The position numbers and the translations under genes are program-made. From contig VZSF01007301.1 in the NCBI GenBank assembly GCA_013398295.1, forward strand, positions 1,301,034-1,365,033: a stretch of 64,000 nucleotides of DNA. The letters are read 5' to 3'. Position 1 is the stretch's first letter. The number at the start of each line of letters is the position of its first letter. Source of the DNA: Chionis minor (lineage: Eukaryota; Chordata; Aves; Charadriiformes; Chionididae). Positions 40,301 through 55,219 of this stretch are shown here, in pieces. The notes beneath the pieces were generated by a model. That model was not told the origin of the DNA and did not search any database. It was given only the letters and a program-made list of their open reading frames with translations.

Positions 40301-43300
40301 TTTTGTTACCCTTGGCAAGCCAGCAAAGAGCTGCCTGCCCAAACCAAACTGCAGCACCTCACATGCGAGCACTTGTACCCCTGTACATTTAACGTTCTCA
40401 AACCAACCCCGATCTCTGAATTTGTACTTTGAAGCAGCAGGAAACTTACAAACATTTTGCTGAACATATATATTCAATATCATTTGTTGACAGTTCCAAA
40501 CATCAATAGCCTTCTGTACCTGTTTGGTTATTTAAACAAAGCTTGTTCAGTTTGCCTGCCAAACTAAATGTTTCTGGAGTCACCATTCAGACAACCACTA
40601 AGTAACATAAACTGTAAAGACGGGTCTTCAGAAGCCCCAAACCAAGCCCTGCAGCACATCCACAGAGCCCACGGAAAGAAGAGAGCTCGGCTTTATGTAG
40701 GATTACTGCCGAGCAGCTATTTCTGAATTCTTCCATGAGTTGCCACACTTGCTCTACACTAAGACTGCTTTCTTCCTTTTTAGCCAAAACCAACACTGCA
40801 ATACACTAAAGACTGCTCAAGAGCAACAAACAAAGATCACCGATTTATGGACTTGTTCAGGAACAGCTGCTCCTCCATACCTGTTTCCAAATAACACGTG
40901 AGCAGAGTAATCCTGGGAAAAATGTTGTGAAAAATGTCAAGCTACGGTCGAGTGAGGCATGTTAGTCACCTACGTGTAGGTCATTGGGTACTAGATATGA
41001 ACAGTGGAGGTTAACGAACTCTCCTGGATGAACTGTATGAAAAGCTCTTAGGAAATCAGAAGAACGGTCACTACAAAACCTTAAAGATCAAAGAGAGGAA
41101 TCTCTGCTGGCAGAACAACCATGGGTTTTTTCCCAAAAGGTTTCTGTACAGCTCTGCCCCTAGTATCAGCTTCCAGCTTGGATACAACCAAATCACTGGC
41201 GATTTTCATGGCCTATCACTCTGCGTACACGTGATCCCTCATGGACAGGCCTTTTCACACACAAAATGGTATTCTCACATGGAAAAAAAGCAATTTATTT
41301 TGCATGTAAGTTCAGTCTTCATGTACAAAAGTTAACATGCAAACAAGTACATGAAAATTAGTGTTGTGCTTTCTAAATTTAATTCTAAAAGTACACATAG
41401 CAAGAAGATAAACTGAACAGCTAAGTACGATTCATACATTTTAAGGCAATACTTTCTTTTACTACTCATGCCTCTCTGAAGATATTTCTTAATTCAGCAG
41501 AGTTAGCCACGTACCCACTTGCCTTCAAAACATCCCACAAAGGGTTGCGGATGTGTAATACATACACAAGACGTGCCTCCCATAGGCTGCATCAATAAGG
41601 GTAGGGTTGCATTTCAATCCAAGGAACGATAATTATGTAATTAAAGAAACTTTTCTTAATGGGCAGGCAGCAGTGAAAAAGAATGTGTTCATGCATCTGT
41701 GCAATGTGGTCTCTGTCCATGAAAAACCAGTGAGGCTTAATAGTCGCGTGAGGAGGATGTGGGATGCCTTTCCTCCTGTCCACTTCCCCTGGCTCACGCA
41801 CCTCTGAAAGGTCCTACCATCCCCGCTCTACAGCTTTGTTGGTAATTTCACCAACCAGTTTTACCGAGCCTTTCCTCCCGACTCCCACACAGCAGAAGGA
41901 TCCAGCTTGCACCCGCATCTTGTATGCTAGCATGGAAGAAAGCTTGAGAGCTACCGCTACACCCACAGCTGTTTTCCACGAATCTGAAGAACGCAATCAG
42001 CCTAATTGTTTCTTTGAAGATAGACCATCCTTTTCCTGTGGCCTAATTTAGACTCGACATTAAAAGCTAAGAAAGCTAAAAATGGAAAATCACTCATAAT
42101 CGAACTTGTAAAATATAAAACCTATTTTTCATGAAACAATCTCAAATTCTACTTCTTTTTTTTTTCCTCATACAGACAGTTTCCTACCTCAAATGGAAAA
42201 CACTATAGCAATGACCTACTCGATGATGAACTCCACCACTGCTGACCTGTAGCAAGTAGAACACAACCTGAGGTGAAAAAAGACGGCTTCAGCTCTGACT
42301 CAAAGTGTACCAAGGTCAAAGAAGAGTCTGCTGGGATTGGGATCACGCTGGCAAGGACTGCAGACCTTCAGAGGCAAAAGCAGTACATGACAGAAGAGCA
42401 CGGAGGCAATAGCAGGAGGCCAAGTAACGTCAGCCTTTTGCTGAAAATGAGCAGCTGTTGGGTGTTACGATAAGCCACTAAAATAATGCTGTTTACTGCC
42501 AGTGAGTAAGCAGTTTCAGAGCATGCTTAGTAGAGGGAATGTTATACTAGCAACACGCACAATTCTGAAACGTGAAACACCTTCAATTTAGCAGGAGAAA
42601 CCGAAGTCGTGATGTACTCAATAACTCGTTCGGCTCAGACCTCAGGTCCCAGGTTGTGCCCAGCTGATGATGTGACCTCCACACAAAGACCGACATGCAA
42701 GGAGCTGGTAAAATGCCCCCAAATAAGAAGTCTTAATGGGTCCTCGCAAAACCTGGGAACTGTGCTATCCATTCTTCAGCACCATCTACTGGTACCGTAC
42801 CTAGCATCAAACCATCTATGTGCCTGCAGGCCACGGCCAGCTGTCACTTGCCCATCCCCTCAAGAAAACCATGGACCCCACCGGGTCCAGGGTCCCTCTG
42901 ACCATAACAGCCGCCTTTCCCACATGGCGGATACACCCCAATGACATTTCTGGGACTTACCAAACTCTTTCCCATGCTGAGATGCATAGACCTTGGGTTT
43001 GAACCGGGGGCCTGGATTTAGGCTGTTCCAGCTCCAGAAATTAGATGATGTATTCCCATGACCAAAGTGTTCCTCACCATACCTGCAGTATTGACCGACA
43101 AATATCCTTGGATCTACTGACCACAGAGTGCTATCTGACAAGCGCTATCTTTCTTCCTCTTCACGCCTCTATCACCTCTTGGGCTTCAGTCGCATCAAAG
43201 TGGCACCGTCACACTCGAGTGACTTGGACAATGATGTTCCACTCATTCACGAGTGGCTTCAGGAGGACAAGAGACAAAGGCACGGCAGCATCCCCAAGGA

Positions 43301-45277
43301 TGGTGCACACGCTAACCACCCGCAGACATATTAGCTTTGCATGGAGGAAGCGCAGACCACCCCGGCTAAGCCTCCCCAAAATGGAAGGGTGGTTGTGTCT
43401 CACCACGCGAGCTCTGAGCAGCACTCACAAAACCAGCCCCCAGCAAGTACTGGAAATGCAGGTCGCAGCTGGTTAGGCTGCTTCTGGAAAGCAAAGCAGT
43501 TGAAGGAAATGTTCTTGTTAATAGAAAGAGGCTTTCTGGGGCCATGTGGACAGTTCTGGAGACCGGAGTCAGTACAATGCACAGGCTCTCATCTCTGCTT
43601 CAGAGTACTCATGCCCTGTTGTTTCACTGCTTTAGCTGAATGTTGGGAAAGTGTTGACAGGGATTTCAAAGGGAAGTTTCGAGTCTAAACACATTGTTGA
43701 ATCCAGGCCCTTGGTAGTTGTTTTGTTGCACAAGAGAAAGGAGGGAAAACATGAAATAAAAAAAAAAACAACACCCCACTGCAAGCACTTTCCCAGGGCA
43801 CAGGCGCAATCACCCAAAGGGCTGAAGCCCAGCCGGTCCCGCGCCCTGTCCACCCACCGACTCGCTCGCACCGTCCCTCTGCCAGCCTCCAAATGTCAGG
43901 CCACCACATGGGTCAGCTCCGTTACGTTTGTTTAAATGGCGACTTGACTGCACGGGAGCTGGTTGGCATCTCCACTCTCCCTGGAGCAACCGCCCTGCCG
44001 CACCTGGTCCTCCCCCTGCCAGCCCAGCACACAGCTGGAAATAATGACCGTTTCCCAGGGATGCTACTTAGTAGAGCATAGCCTGAAGAGAAGATGAAAA
44101 ACACCGTTGGCAAAACAAAATAATATTCCAACTGGGATTTTTCAGCCTGTTTTGGGAAAACAGAGTATATGTAAAGACCAAAAAAAAAATAAAAATAAAA
44201 AAAAATTGTTATCTTTCTTGTCTTACTGCATAAGAAAGCACCTTTGAAGATTCAGAACAAGCAAAATTTACCCAAATGGAGGGTAAAGGAGGACCCAAAT
44301 TGAGATGATAACTACTGACATTCCACTTCAAACCTAATTTTTAGGTCTGAACATGGTATTTAAATATACAATACATAATGTAGGCAGAAGTGAATTTCAC
44401 CCTCTGATACCCACGTTTTTTCCCTATTTGGCTCAGTCATTTAAAGGAACAACTTTCCCCTTGAACTCTAATCATTTTTGAATGAATTATTAAAAAGCCT
44501 GACTTTACAAGCAGATTTCCTTTTATATACAACAGCATACAAATAAAAGAGGAAACTGATTAAACAAGGAACATGACAGTATTCACTTGACAGCATACTT
44601 TGTAAAAACCAAATTGGGCACGTGTGGTGCATGTGCACACATCTGCGGGTGAGGAAGGATGGTTTATTTCTTCAGTCTTCCTTCTCATTTAGAATAATCG
44701 TGTTCTGTTCTGGCACTTCTAATTATAACATATCCAGCTAATTATGATTTTTTTTTTTAAGTTGGTAGTGCCTCCTTAAAGAGATAAAATATTTTAGTTT
44801 GCATTTATGTTTGTTTGTATAAGTTCATTCTGAAATAATGGAGCTTAAGTTGCATTCTTGAATGGCTTGCACTTCATCTCCAAAAAATCCTAGTATCTCT
44901 GGAACATATAACTTATTTCTTCTTGTTGCAAACAGACTCTAGATTATATTCATAATAAAAACTAAGGGATGCTGCCAGCTATCTTTTGAAAAGCCATGGC
45001 AATAAGATGTCTATGTTGGGCAACTTCATGTACTTATTCAAGACCAATAAAAGACTTCTTTTGAAGTAAATTATAAGCATGCAGTACCTTGAAGATATTA
45101 AAAAGGAGTAAAATAGCTAAATATGCCTATTCTTTTTTTTTTTTTCTGTGAAAACAATCAGGTTTATAACAGCCAGGATGTAGCATGAATGGGAACAGTT
45201 TTCCCCTAACTCCATGCATTAAAGCAAAGCTTCTCTCAGGGCGGGTGGGCACACGTGACCAACCACAGTTTTCGTGT

Positions 45278-45300
45278 CCTCAGCCTCACACAGGCTGAGG
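45278..45300. repeat. 9-bp inverted repeat with 5-nt loop
   Basis: CCTCAGCCT, loop CACAC, AGGCTGAGG: perfect 9-bp arms. Short enough to be chance. Confidence 0.85.
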
Positions 45301-46497
45301 CTTCTGTTGTTGATAAGGGAGCCAAAGCCACCCGCCCCCCTGTGCCCCTCACTGAGGTGCTTCTCACCCATGTTACCTTTGCACCAAAGACTTTGCCCTC
45401 AAAGAACAATTTAATCCAAAAGATAGCAGGCAGAGCTCCCTTAGCTCTGTGCTTCCTCTGCAACATATTTTTTCCAAATCCTTTCTGTCCATTTCTGCAG
45501 AGGGCATACATGTTCAATAACTTACACATTTGTCCATATTAGATACTATTAGCTTCCCATATGAATCTCATTACATAAAAAAAAAAAGATTAATGAGGAA
45601 CATGAACATGTTAGCCAGCTTGCTTTCAGAAAATTACAAATCCATGCAAGAACACGATGACAAGATGATTTTGAATGAAAATAACACCAGTATAATCCAA
45701 GCCTAGGAAATGATTCCTCTGATATTAAGGTCACAAAACATCGAGGCTGATTTTTTGGGTACAAATCGGACTGTGAATCTCCATCTGCTTGGCTACCCGG
45801 AATGGTATCAGTTATGTCTGTAAAACTCTCCTGCTCTTCGGAGGACCAGCGCAAGCCCACTCACCACCTAAGGCCAGCTGAGGCTCGCTGGGAGAAGGAC
45901 CACCATGCCGATGCCCTGCCCTGACCCCCAGCACGGGGTTGAATTCTCCCCACAGTGAGTAGCTGGAGGGGACACACAGCCAAGTGGTACACCCAAAACC
46001 AACCAGCCCCATCACGTACCCAACTACTGGCTAACGGCACAGAGCAGACGGCGTGTATCCTCTCCGGCATTGCGATCCTCCAACCTCCAGTGATGCTGAC
46101 GTCCAAGGACTCTTTGCCAAGACGCTGACTGCTGCACTGGGGCCTGGGGTCATACATCAAATGTTCACATGCACTGACAGATGTTTATGTTGGTCATCCT
46201 GATTTAACTCCCATTACATCATTTACCAAGCTACTGATGTTATCATGAACGATTAAACAAGCCGGCAAAGGAGACTCGAATACAAATTTGATTCCCTTGT
46301 GGTATGAGGGCATTACACTCCAGACTGCATCTTGCTCTTAAATCAAATTAAACAACTGTAGAGATTCTTTAATTCATTTAAATTCCGTATGAAAAAGGGC
46401 CTTTTTTTTCCTTCTTTTTTTTTTTTCTTCTTTCAGAAGATTGATTTCATTCATCATTTGACCATTGCAGGATGAATGAAAGGTATTAAAAGGTAAT

Positions 46498-46524
46498 GGG
46501 GGGGGGTGGTGGTGAGTGGTGGTG
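46498..46524 (+). repeat. G-run and (GGT)n repeat
   Basis: A run of G followed by TGGTGGTGAGTGGTGGTG; short G-rich simple repeat with G-quadruplex potential. Confidence 0.85.
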
Positions 46525-49500
46525 TCAGACTTTGAATCACAAATGATTGGTATAAAACTAAAAACAGTTTGGTACTTTAATTAAGGAGCCATTCAGCCTG
46601 GGATTCATTTCAGCTACCTTAATTCCTGGATGTCTACTGCATTATTTTGAGCTTCCAGTCACTTCTGGTTTGTGTCTGGACTATTTTAACACACTGAAAG
46701 TAACTGAAAGTTTTGAGGGAACAAAATTAACAAGCAGAGGAAGTCCTCAAACTAGTGTGTACATAACATGCTTGCTGCCTGCCACTGCAATGCAGTCTTA
46801 TTATCAAATACAAGGGGTTAAATTTAAACTCCATGACTGCCTCCCTGCCTGCTTGGTTGTCATTAAGCGTGGGGAGGGAATAGGAAACACTTCACACATC
46901 TTGCTTTCCGGTTCTCATATATTTTTGAGTTTTCTAGTGCAGGCTTTGCTTGGATGTGTAATCACTGTGGAATGGCTACTATACCCTTGCTACACTGCAT
47001 AATACTTTCCCTTCCTCCTTCTGTAGGATTCTTCATGAAAATAGGCACTTTGTGTTTTTGGCCCTAAGGACAGAACATAATGTACTGTCTCTAGGAAAAA
47101 ATGTAAAAAAAAAATAAAAAATCATTAAAACATTTTCCACTACTTAAAAAAAATCCAACACATGAAGTACTACTGTGTTTCTTTTACGCACATGACCTCA
47201 TAGATAGATGTGTGCATCCACACACACACAAATGCATTCAATTTTCAATTTAGCTATTTATAGAGCTCTATAATTTTTCCTGGCTCAAGTTTAGTAAGCC
47301 TTGCCTGATGGGGTTCCGTTCACACGGTTTCGCAGCCCGTCATTTTGCTTCGAGTTCACATCCATGGAACATCCCCTCCCCTTCCCCGCCTCCTCTTAGA
47401 ATCCCATTTAATGTTTTGCCGATTAAACTGGCTGGTTGCTTTACTGAACTCATCACAAAAAACAGTGGGGTTTTTCTTTCCCAAGGAGCCGTGTGTGTTG
47501 TGTCGGTTTTTCTTGCAGTCTCCTAGGGGCAAATCTCAGGGATGCAGTTGCGTCTGTCTATAACCACCCTTTTTTTGCTGATGTAACATTTGACACACAT
47601 CTAGAGGGTCTTGGCATAGAGTCGCATAAAGGTCTTCCAGCCATGCTGTTGCTCCCGTAAGTAGGAGCAATGCAGGCTTCAGGAACATTTGAGAGTCATG
47701 GAGCCTTCCAGCCAAACCAGCAGCAGTTCTGGAAGATGGGCATCCCCATGATGCTGCTTGCTTGCTCCACTTCAAGTGGGATGAGCACCAAGATCAAAGT
47801 GCCCAGAGATGTCAAGGCAGGGAAAACTTTTCTCACCCTGGAGTCAGTCTACTCTTCGGTCCCCTCATATTTCAGCAAACTGGCTTATCCCAGGGTGAAG
47901 GACGCCCCTGGCTGATCTAGGACAGTTGGGTCTGGTGGTACTTCAGCTTTTCCCATCCCCTTTCCAGCTCTCCAAGCTGGGAGGCAAGGCTGAACTGCAC
48001 TGCAACCCAGCAAGCTCCTGCTGCATGCATGCTCACCGGGCGCTAAACACCTGCCTGTGTAACTCCCAGCTAAACTTTGCTTTCTTCTGGGAAGAAATCA
48101 CCTCCCCGCCATGTCAAGGTGCAGTGCTGGAACACACAGGCACACAACAACAAGAGAGAAATAACTAATTGTTCCCTCTCTCTGCTTTCCAGAGCTCTGC
48201 TGACTGAGGCCAGAGGCGTACAGCCTGCATAAAGGACAGAGAGGTAGAGCTCAGAAAGTAAAAAGCTATTAAAGCGAAAACCCATGAGGCAGATAACAGC
48301 TCGCTGCCAGACTTTTCAAAATTTAAGTGTTGATTGTTCAGAATTTATGTCTAGATTTTTCTTAAGAATGCAATTTCCTGGCACATGGTACAAGTTGCTC
48401 TCGACCTGCATGTCAGCACAGCAGGCATCCTGTTGCAAAGGTTATTATGGAACTATTGAATGTTTTCATGCCAAATTTGTCCAAATTAAACCGAGGGGAA
48501 TGGAAATACTTTCCCTGGATAGGTGGTGGTTGCATTAGGTGGGTTTGTTTATAAGGAGAATAAAAGTTACAGCTAAATATAAAAGCAGATATATCATAAT
48601 ATTGTCTGAGAACTTGAATAACATGTCATTCAGCCTGCGTGCTGTGGAAAGAACACGAAGGTCAAGTCTAAAATAAGATCAGTGACTGTTTGACAATAGA
48701 AACATGTAGGAGGTAGAACAGGAGAATTTTCCACATTTTTTTAAATGACATTCTTCTTTCAAAAAAAATTCTTGCCTACCTTGCTACGGGTCTGATGCAA
48801 AACCCCATTGAACTTTGTGCAAAACATACTGCTGAATTCGGCATGTTTTTGATCAACCCCCTGGCAAACCTGCATTAGTCATTTGTGCCAACTGTTTACT
48901 TTTTGCATTATGCTCAGTTGGGAAAATGAAAGAAGGCTGCTCTGTTGCATTTTTGGTTTTAGAGAGTTTCACTTTCTGCTTCAGCCCTCTCATCCTGCTT
49001 CCCTGGAAGTCAGGGACTTCAAGCGAGGCTACCGCTACCTCTTAAAGGTAAGCACATCTGGGTTCGCAGCACTGGGGAGCGATCAGAATCCCTGGCAAGG
49101 TCAAAAAGAGAGGAAAAAAGAAAAAGACCCAAACCACTACTTGAAACACTTTATAAAATCCAAAGTGTTGCTTTTGCTCATCCACCAAAGCCTGGGGTGA
49201 AGATACGACAGGGACTTGCCATTTCCAAAAGCGCAACCAAGGCAGGAATTTCAGCCCCTGCCCTGCTGCAGGGATAGCCGCCCCTCAGCGAGTCTTGTAG
49301 GAGAAACCGGGAACTCACAATCCCAGTCTTGACAGAGACATCCAACGCACTCTACTTTTACTTCAGTCAGTGATGTCGGAGGTACATTTCTTTTCCTCCC
49401 CTATATATTAACTTTTAAATATAGTTACAGCCACCTGCCTGCCAAAAGTGTTCCAAGAGGAGCCTTGCAAATGCCCTAGCCCCCCTCCCCAACAACCCCG

Positions 49501-51218
49501 CTGACAAAATCCCATGATTTTGAAGCAAAGGCAGAGACAGAAACTACTCCAAGGCCAAGGTCTGAAGGCAATCCTCCTCTTCCCTTGAGGTGTGGCAGAC
49601 AGACCATGCAGTTTACAGAGCTAATTGCTAAATCATTCATTGCCTCATGTCCCCCCGTGGGAGGACTCCCAGGGTTTCCAGGAGGAAGGGTCTGGGGGGG
49701 AAGGGAGATGTAGGGGTAGAGCATCCTCTCCACAGATCCCCCAACCCGTCCCTGCCCTCCGGAGACTCCGCACCAAAGCTCAGCAGGGTGGAGCAGGGCT
49801 GCCAGTTGCCCTTGGGCAAGCCCAGCCCCACGGCCACCCTCTTGCCACCAGGCACCCCGCGTATTTGAAGAGGCAGCTCATGTCAAAATGAGCCACCTGC
49901 TGCTTTCTTCTTTCTCAACGCGCCAAGATGCCTCTCTGGAGCAGCAGGGGAAGGGAAGGAGGGAGGGAGGGAAGTGTTCTGCAAGGTCTGTGCCCAGGGA
50001 AGGACTTGTCTCCTCTGAGGGACCCCTGATGAAGTTGCAGGAGAGGTAGGGCAAGGAGCTGGTGGCTTGTAGCACACCAGCCTTGCCGGGGGCGTCAGGA
50101 GAGCCCCCAGGAACAGCGCGGCCAGAGACCGCTTTGGCGCAGGAGGGCAACAGGGACAGGTCCTGCTTTTATCCATGCTTCACGGCCCCCTTCCACCTGA
50201 CCTCCAAACCTTGGGGCAGGCATGGCCAAAATTAGAATCACACTAAAGGCTGGCACGAGATGGCTTTGACCCTAACGATCCCACTGGGAATGCAGTATTG
50301 TTCTGGCCCTATTAACAATAATTTGCATGTTGTCTAATGGCCCTGGGAGGAAAAAAAATAGAAATAAAAAGGGTGGCAGGCCCTGAGGGAGGAGAAGAGG
50401 AAATGGGAGTGCTGCCATTTTCTTCTGAGAACTGGCAAAATAAGAAGGCTGACTTTCTTACGGAGCCAGAGGTAAAACTAGTCATTGCAAAATTATTTAA
50501 TATCTAACTAGTCGCCCAGCCTCCGTTGCTTCAAGGCAGGATTTTGAAAACCCAGGCCATTTAGTTATATACCAAAGAGCTCTTGTCAAACCAGCCTGGT
50601 AGGGACCTTGATCACAGGAGTCCCTCCCAAAGTGCTGGTGACAGTGACCTTTCACGACGAGGAACTGCTCTCAACAGAAGGATCTGAATTGCAGAGACAA
50701 GGGACATCTGCACAGTGTTTTCTCCATCATACTTGGGGTCTTACGTATAAAGAGCAGTCAGTAACACCACGCTGCCACAGTTCTAGTCTTTTGTTGTTGC
50801 TGTTGTTGAGAGGAGTTTCTTTGGGGATCAAAGTGTCCTCAAAACCAAACAAGCTGGCTGTCCATCCCTTCCAAGGGAACAGGTAGTTTATTCCAGCTGT
50901 CAGCGACTGCAAACCAAACAGCTCCTCTCCCACTGTCAGTTTTACCTCTAGGCCAGTTATTAAAATTAAACAGTTTCGTTTGTAAGAATGATGTATTTGT
51001 GTCTGCAGGGGGGAGAGAAGGGAGCAGAGAGAGAAAAAAACAGAGAGCAAGTTTTTTAAAACAAACCCGAAGCCCGTTCATACAGCCTAACAGCATGCCA
51101 GTGCCGCCTCTTCTTTCAGCCCATTAAACTGCCAGAGAAGTCCCAGCCTGCAGGACGTGCTACCATGCCCCACGCATCCTTCTCACTGGGGCACCGGGGA
51201 AAATAAAACAAAATAATT

Positions 51219-51237
51219 AAAAAAAAAAAAAAAAAAA
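51219..51237 (+). repeat. Poly-A run (A19)
   Basis: Uninterrupted A19 after an A-rich lead-in. No retroelement is recognised on its left side. Confidence 0.93.
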
Positions 51238-54200
51238 GGCAAAACATTCCAGTTGCTTGCAAAAATAAATAGACTATTCGCTTGTGAAACAATCAGCTTC
51301 AACAGATATGAAAAAAGGTAGGGAGAGATGCCTTGACGGGTTTCCCCGCCACTTGTGCCACCCAGGTGGGAGAGCAAAGGGGGGAGCTCCGCATCTCGTG
51401 GTCCGAAAGCCCCGGGGAGGCTCATCAGCTCGCCCCTGGGGCTGAGACACAGCTTTACTGGCCGAAGCTGAACAGGACCAATTTCTAGAAAGCAGGCTGT
51501 CGTCCTGGTGGGACACCACCGCCCCCGGCCCACCTAGGCACCGTCAGAGGGACATTTGCAGCATCCCAGGCCAGGTTCCCCGTACAGCGAGGATGCCTAG
51601 GGAAGCTGAGGAGCACTCTCCAGCCAAAACCTGAGGCAGCCTTGCTCCAGCTTTCCACTGCTGCACGGACATACCCAACCATCCACTACAACCAAGGCTT
51701 TTTACGACACTTTACAGATCCCTTTTGGGGCTGCCTACATGCTCACTGCTATATGCGGCTGGATACTGCCAGTTTTAGCATCCATACTGGAAAAAAATAG
51801 CTATTGACTCCAACCGGGCAAGGATTTCACACATTCAGTCCAGAGCCAAATACGCGAATTTTCTACTGCAGGAATTTTTTGCAGACAGCCGTGAGCTACT
51901 GCAGAAGCCTGAGCAGACTGCAGGTCGGCTCATTTACTTGCAGCCTTGATTGCCACCTGACATTTCAAGCAACCAGTTTTATTTCTTCCCTTGTCTCCCT
52001 GACACTTAATTTTCATGCTTGAAGCTAATCACTTCTAACAAAAGTTAAGAAATCATATTAAAGCCTCAATGCTGGACTTCTTTGAGTAGGAGGGTAAAGA
52101 TTTTTGAGCCATCCAGGTGCGCCCCAGCGCCACACTCCAGCCCTGCAAGGAGGAAAGACTTTCCCTTGCCCAGGCTTCACCGCAGCGCTGCTATTTATTA
52201 CAGATCTGGGCAACAGAGAAAGCAACAGGTCAAGCTGGAACCTGAAAATAATAGGGGCATTAGGTCTCCTTCTCGGTTATATTTGGGACCTTTCACATCC
52301 AGCAGCAGACTGGGGATTAGATATTTAGACAGCATGATCGACTGTGATTTGCCAGATGACTTCAGGAGAGGGGCTTTGGATATGTCTGACTTGAACTAAA
52401 GTTTGCAGACACTTGGAGCATGATGCAGGATTTGCTTCTATTATGAACGAGGGAGTTTTTACTTCATTTTTTTTTAATGTCATTTTTTACTGGAGCTGTG
52501 CGTATATTCTTAAGAAGTTCAACAGATTGTACTAATCTACAGCACTGACTGTCTTATGCTGCTAATGGAAATGCCAACTCATTTACTACTGTATATGAAT
52601 TTGAATGATTTTTAACTCTTTTTTCTTCAGAACAAATATTAGAAATACGGTCCTCCCCTACATTTTACAATACATGGCCTGAACATGTGATGAGTTTCGT
52701 AAGAAAGGAGCTCTTTTCTGCAGACACAAAGCTGGCAATAGTTATTCCAGTGCAAAGACACACTGCAGGACTGTCCTGTACCACAGTGGGAGGCATTTCA
52801 CTGGCCTACCATCCAAGGACCTATCCTGACTTTCCAGTGACTCACGCAAGTCTCTCCAGAGCATGCAACAGGAATTTTGACTCCTAAGCCTCAGTTCAGC
52901 AAGGTAATTAGAAGTAACCTCATCCTCACGGTCAAGCCCAAAGGCTTGATTACTACTCTTTTTTTTTTTTTTAAGAAAAATGTTTTAAAATTGCTTTTTC
53001 TGCCTGTACTGAACACCTAATAAAGCTTGTGAATGGAAGCAAAAGAATTTGCATGCATGAAGATACTTCTTGCAGGTGCATGTAACACAGCTTATTGCTC
53101 CTTGCCCTGAAGTGCTACAGACAGCTTTTACATGTGGTAGGAATGGAAAAGGAAGGACAATTTCCTTCATGAACCACCCTGTGAACTATGCTGATACATA
53201 AAGGAAAACACTAACATTGTCAGTTGCCATTTCTCACACTCCTCACCCTTTTCCTAAATAAAAACTAGAAGTCAACACCTGAAACTGATCTTTTTAATCT
53301 GTTTCCATCATAAGCGTTGCTAAGGACATCCAAACACTAGAGCTGAAAAAGTTTAAGTCAAATTTCCATTTAAACTTTTTTTTTCTTTCTTTCTTCTACC
53401 TCCCCTCTCCACTCAAATCTCACCCCCGTGTAGTTTCACAGTCTGACTCACTTTGCTCTTTCCCAGGCCAGTGAGCTCCAGCAATGACAAAATGTAATGC
53501 TACAGATTTGAATTTTACCCTAAGCCTCAAATGACCACGACAGACATTTTCTTCAACGTTGTACCTTGTATGACTTTTTTTTCTAATTAAAAAAACATCA
53601 TCAGCCCAACTCGTAATAGAGTGGTGGGGAACAATACATTTCCCAGACCTGGTGTGCTGTAGAGCTAGTAAGAATACCCATTTCATAGCCAAGTTAACCA
53701 AAAAAGAGAGATGTTAACGATTTGCCTCATATCCCATCGTCTAGTGAGTACTAGAGCCAAGAAGAGGAAGTTAAGTTTTGACTCTCAGTTGCTTTCTCGA
53801 ACAACTGCGCGACAGCCGCTTTCAATCACTATGTGGGAAAAATGGGGCCTTTTCTTTTTGATTGTACCTGGCCCACGTACATAAATTACTCACAAAAGTA
53901 CTCTGAAACGCACTGAGCTGCCTTTTCAATCAACAAAATGGAATCATCCTTTTTATGCTCCAATAAAATAAAACAGCAGTAAAATGATGCATGCACTGAA
54001 GGATGCTGACTATTTCTTTTAACTAACTCTAAACGTGGCAACGCGTAACAGATCTTCAGTCAGCAAAGGAGTAAATTCAGTGATGTGGGTGCTCTTAGCA
54101 ACACAACGAGCACATTTGCAATTACCTTTACTTTTACAAAACACATGCAGAGGTAAGAAGTTTTCCCTGGCCATGCAAGGGACCGGCAGTGCATCTATCC

Positions 54201-55219
54201 CAGTATCCCCAGTCACCGACCAGCACCAGGTGCTCTGGGGGAGAATCAATGTAATAGACAATTTCAAAATACCATTCCCCGGAGACAGGTCTGCCCTCAG
54301 CACCTGGCGATCTCATTTCAGCAGCTGATGCTAAATTTATCCCCTGTTTCATCAAGGTGTATGACTGCCTTTCCAAGCAATTTCATTTGAACGTAAGTAC
54401 AGACGTTTTCCTTACCCCTATAAACACCTAAATCTTTCCTGAATGCAGCTTAGTACTTCCACTCACAGCTCTCCCACGAAAACAGCTCCCAAAGGTTAAT
54501 CATGCGTTGCAGAAAAGGCTGGTTTTCTGTATTAGTTGAAAACCTGTGGCTTTTCCATTTGATCTTATTTTTCTTGCCACATATACAAAGTAAACATAAC
54601 TACAATTGTCCAATTAAGTGCCTCTTCCTGTTCCTACTGAAGTCAATGGCAACACTTTCTAAAGTCAGGTTTGTTTCCTTACTCATTAGCTGTAAAATCC
54701 AGAAACCTGCAAGAAACTTTCCAGCAAGGGGTATTTAGCAAAATCTATTGATATACAATAGTTATGACAGCAAACTAACATTAGGATAAAATAATAGAAA
54801 ATAAATTCCAGACTTTTAGATGCATTTGGAAAAGTTATCCGGTTTCATAGTCTTTCAGGAGCCAAAAAAAAAAACCCAAACAGGGACAAAAAAAAAAAAG
54901 CCATCAGATTGTTAATGAGACTGAAAGCCAGAGTAAAATAAAAATCCCTCAAATCTGTCATCGGCGTTCATGTTTGCCAAGAAGGCCTGGATGTTATCCT
55001 GCGGGGGAAGAGAAGATTTATGGCACCGCACACCTTCATCCATCCTATTATTATATATGACATGGAAAATAAAACAGGCCGGTACTGCCCTTAGAAATAA
55101 TCAGTATTTTGCTGTCACCGAATAACAAGTGTTGTTGTTATTATTATTACTAAATCAGCAGGTACAGGAGCAGCCACGAGATGCTCATAAATAAATTATT
55201 TAAAAACACAAAACCCAAA

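Larger units (their letters stand above)
37391..55219. other. BCL2 intron, mostly unique AT-rich sequence
   Basis: No transposon, RNA gene or exon recognised. AT-rich at 38400-39700 and 44100-45150. More GC-rich, with ORFs of 70-145 codons, at 42600-43480 and 49500-50200, none with a known domain. Includes the A19 run and the small inverted repeat listed separately. Confidence 0.5.

Noticed and set aside
42990..43020. tRNA B-box-like GGTTCAAACCC on the minus strand
   Set aside because: No matching A box or cloverleaf could be built around it.
43045..43476. 143-codon plus-strand ORF and overlapping frame near 43128
   Set aside because: Two overlapping frames are open with no recognised protein; one briefly looks protein-like but has stops just upstream and no family match from memory.
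46404..46440. Pyrimidine tract ending TTTCAG, like a plus-strand splice acceptor
   Set aside because: No open coding sequence or donor follows at a sensible distance; T-rich tracts are common in this intron.
51340..51375. Minus-strand GGCACAAGTGG resembling the end of the BCL2 terminal exon
   Set aside because: Only a few bases agree; the upstream translation has none of the expected membrane-anchor sequence and there is no stop at the right place.
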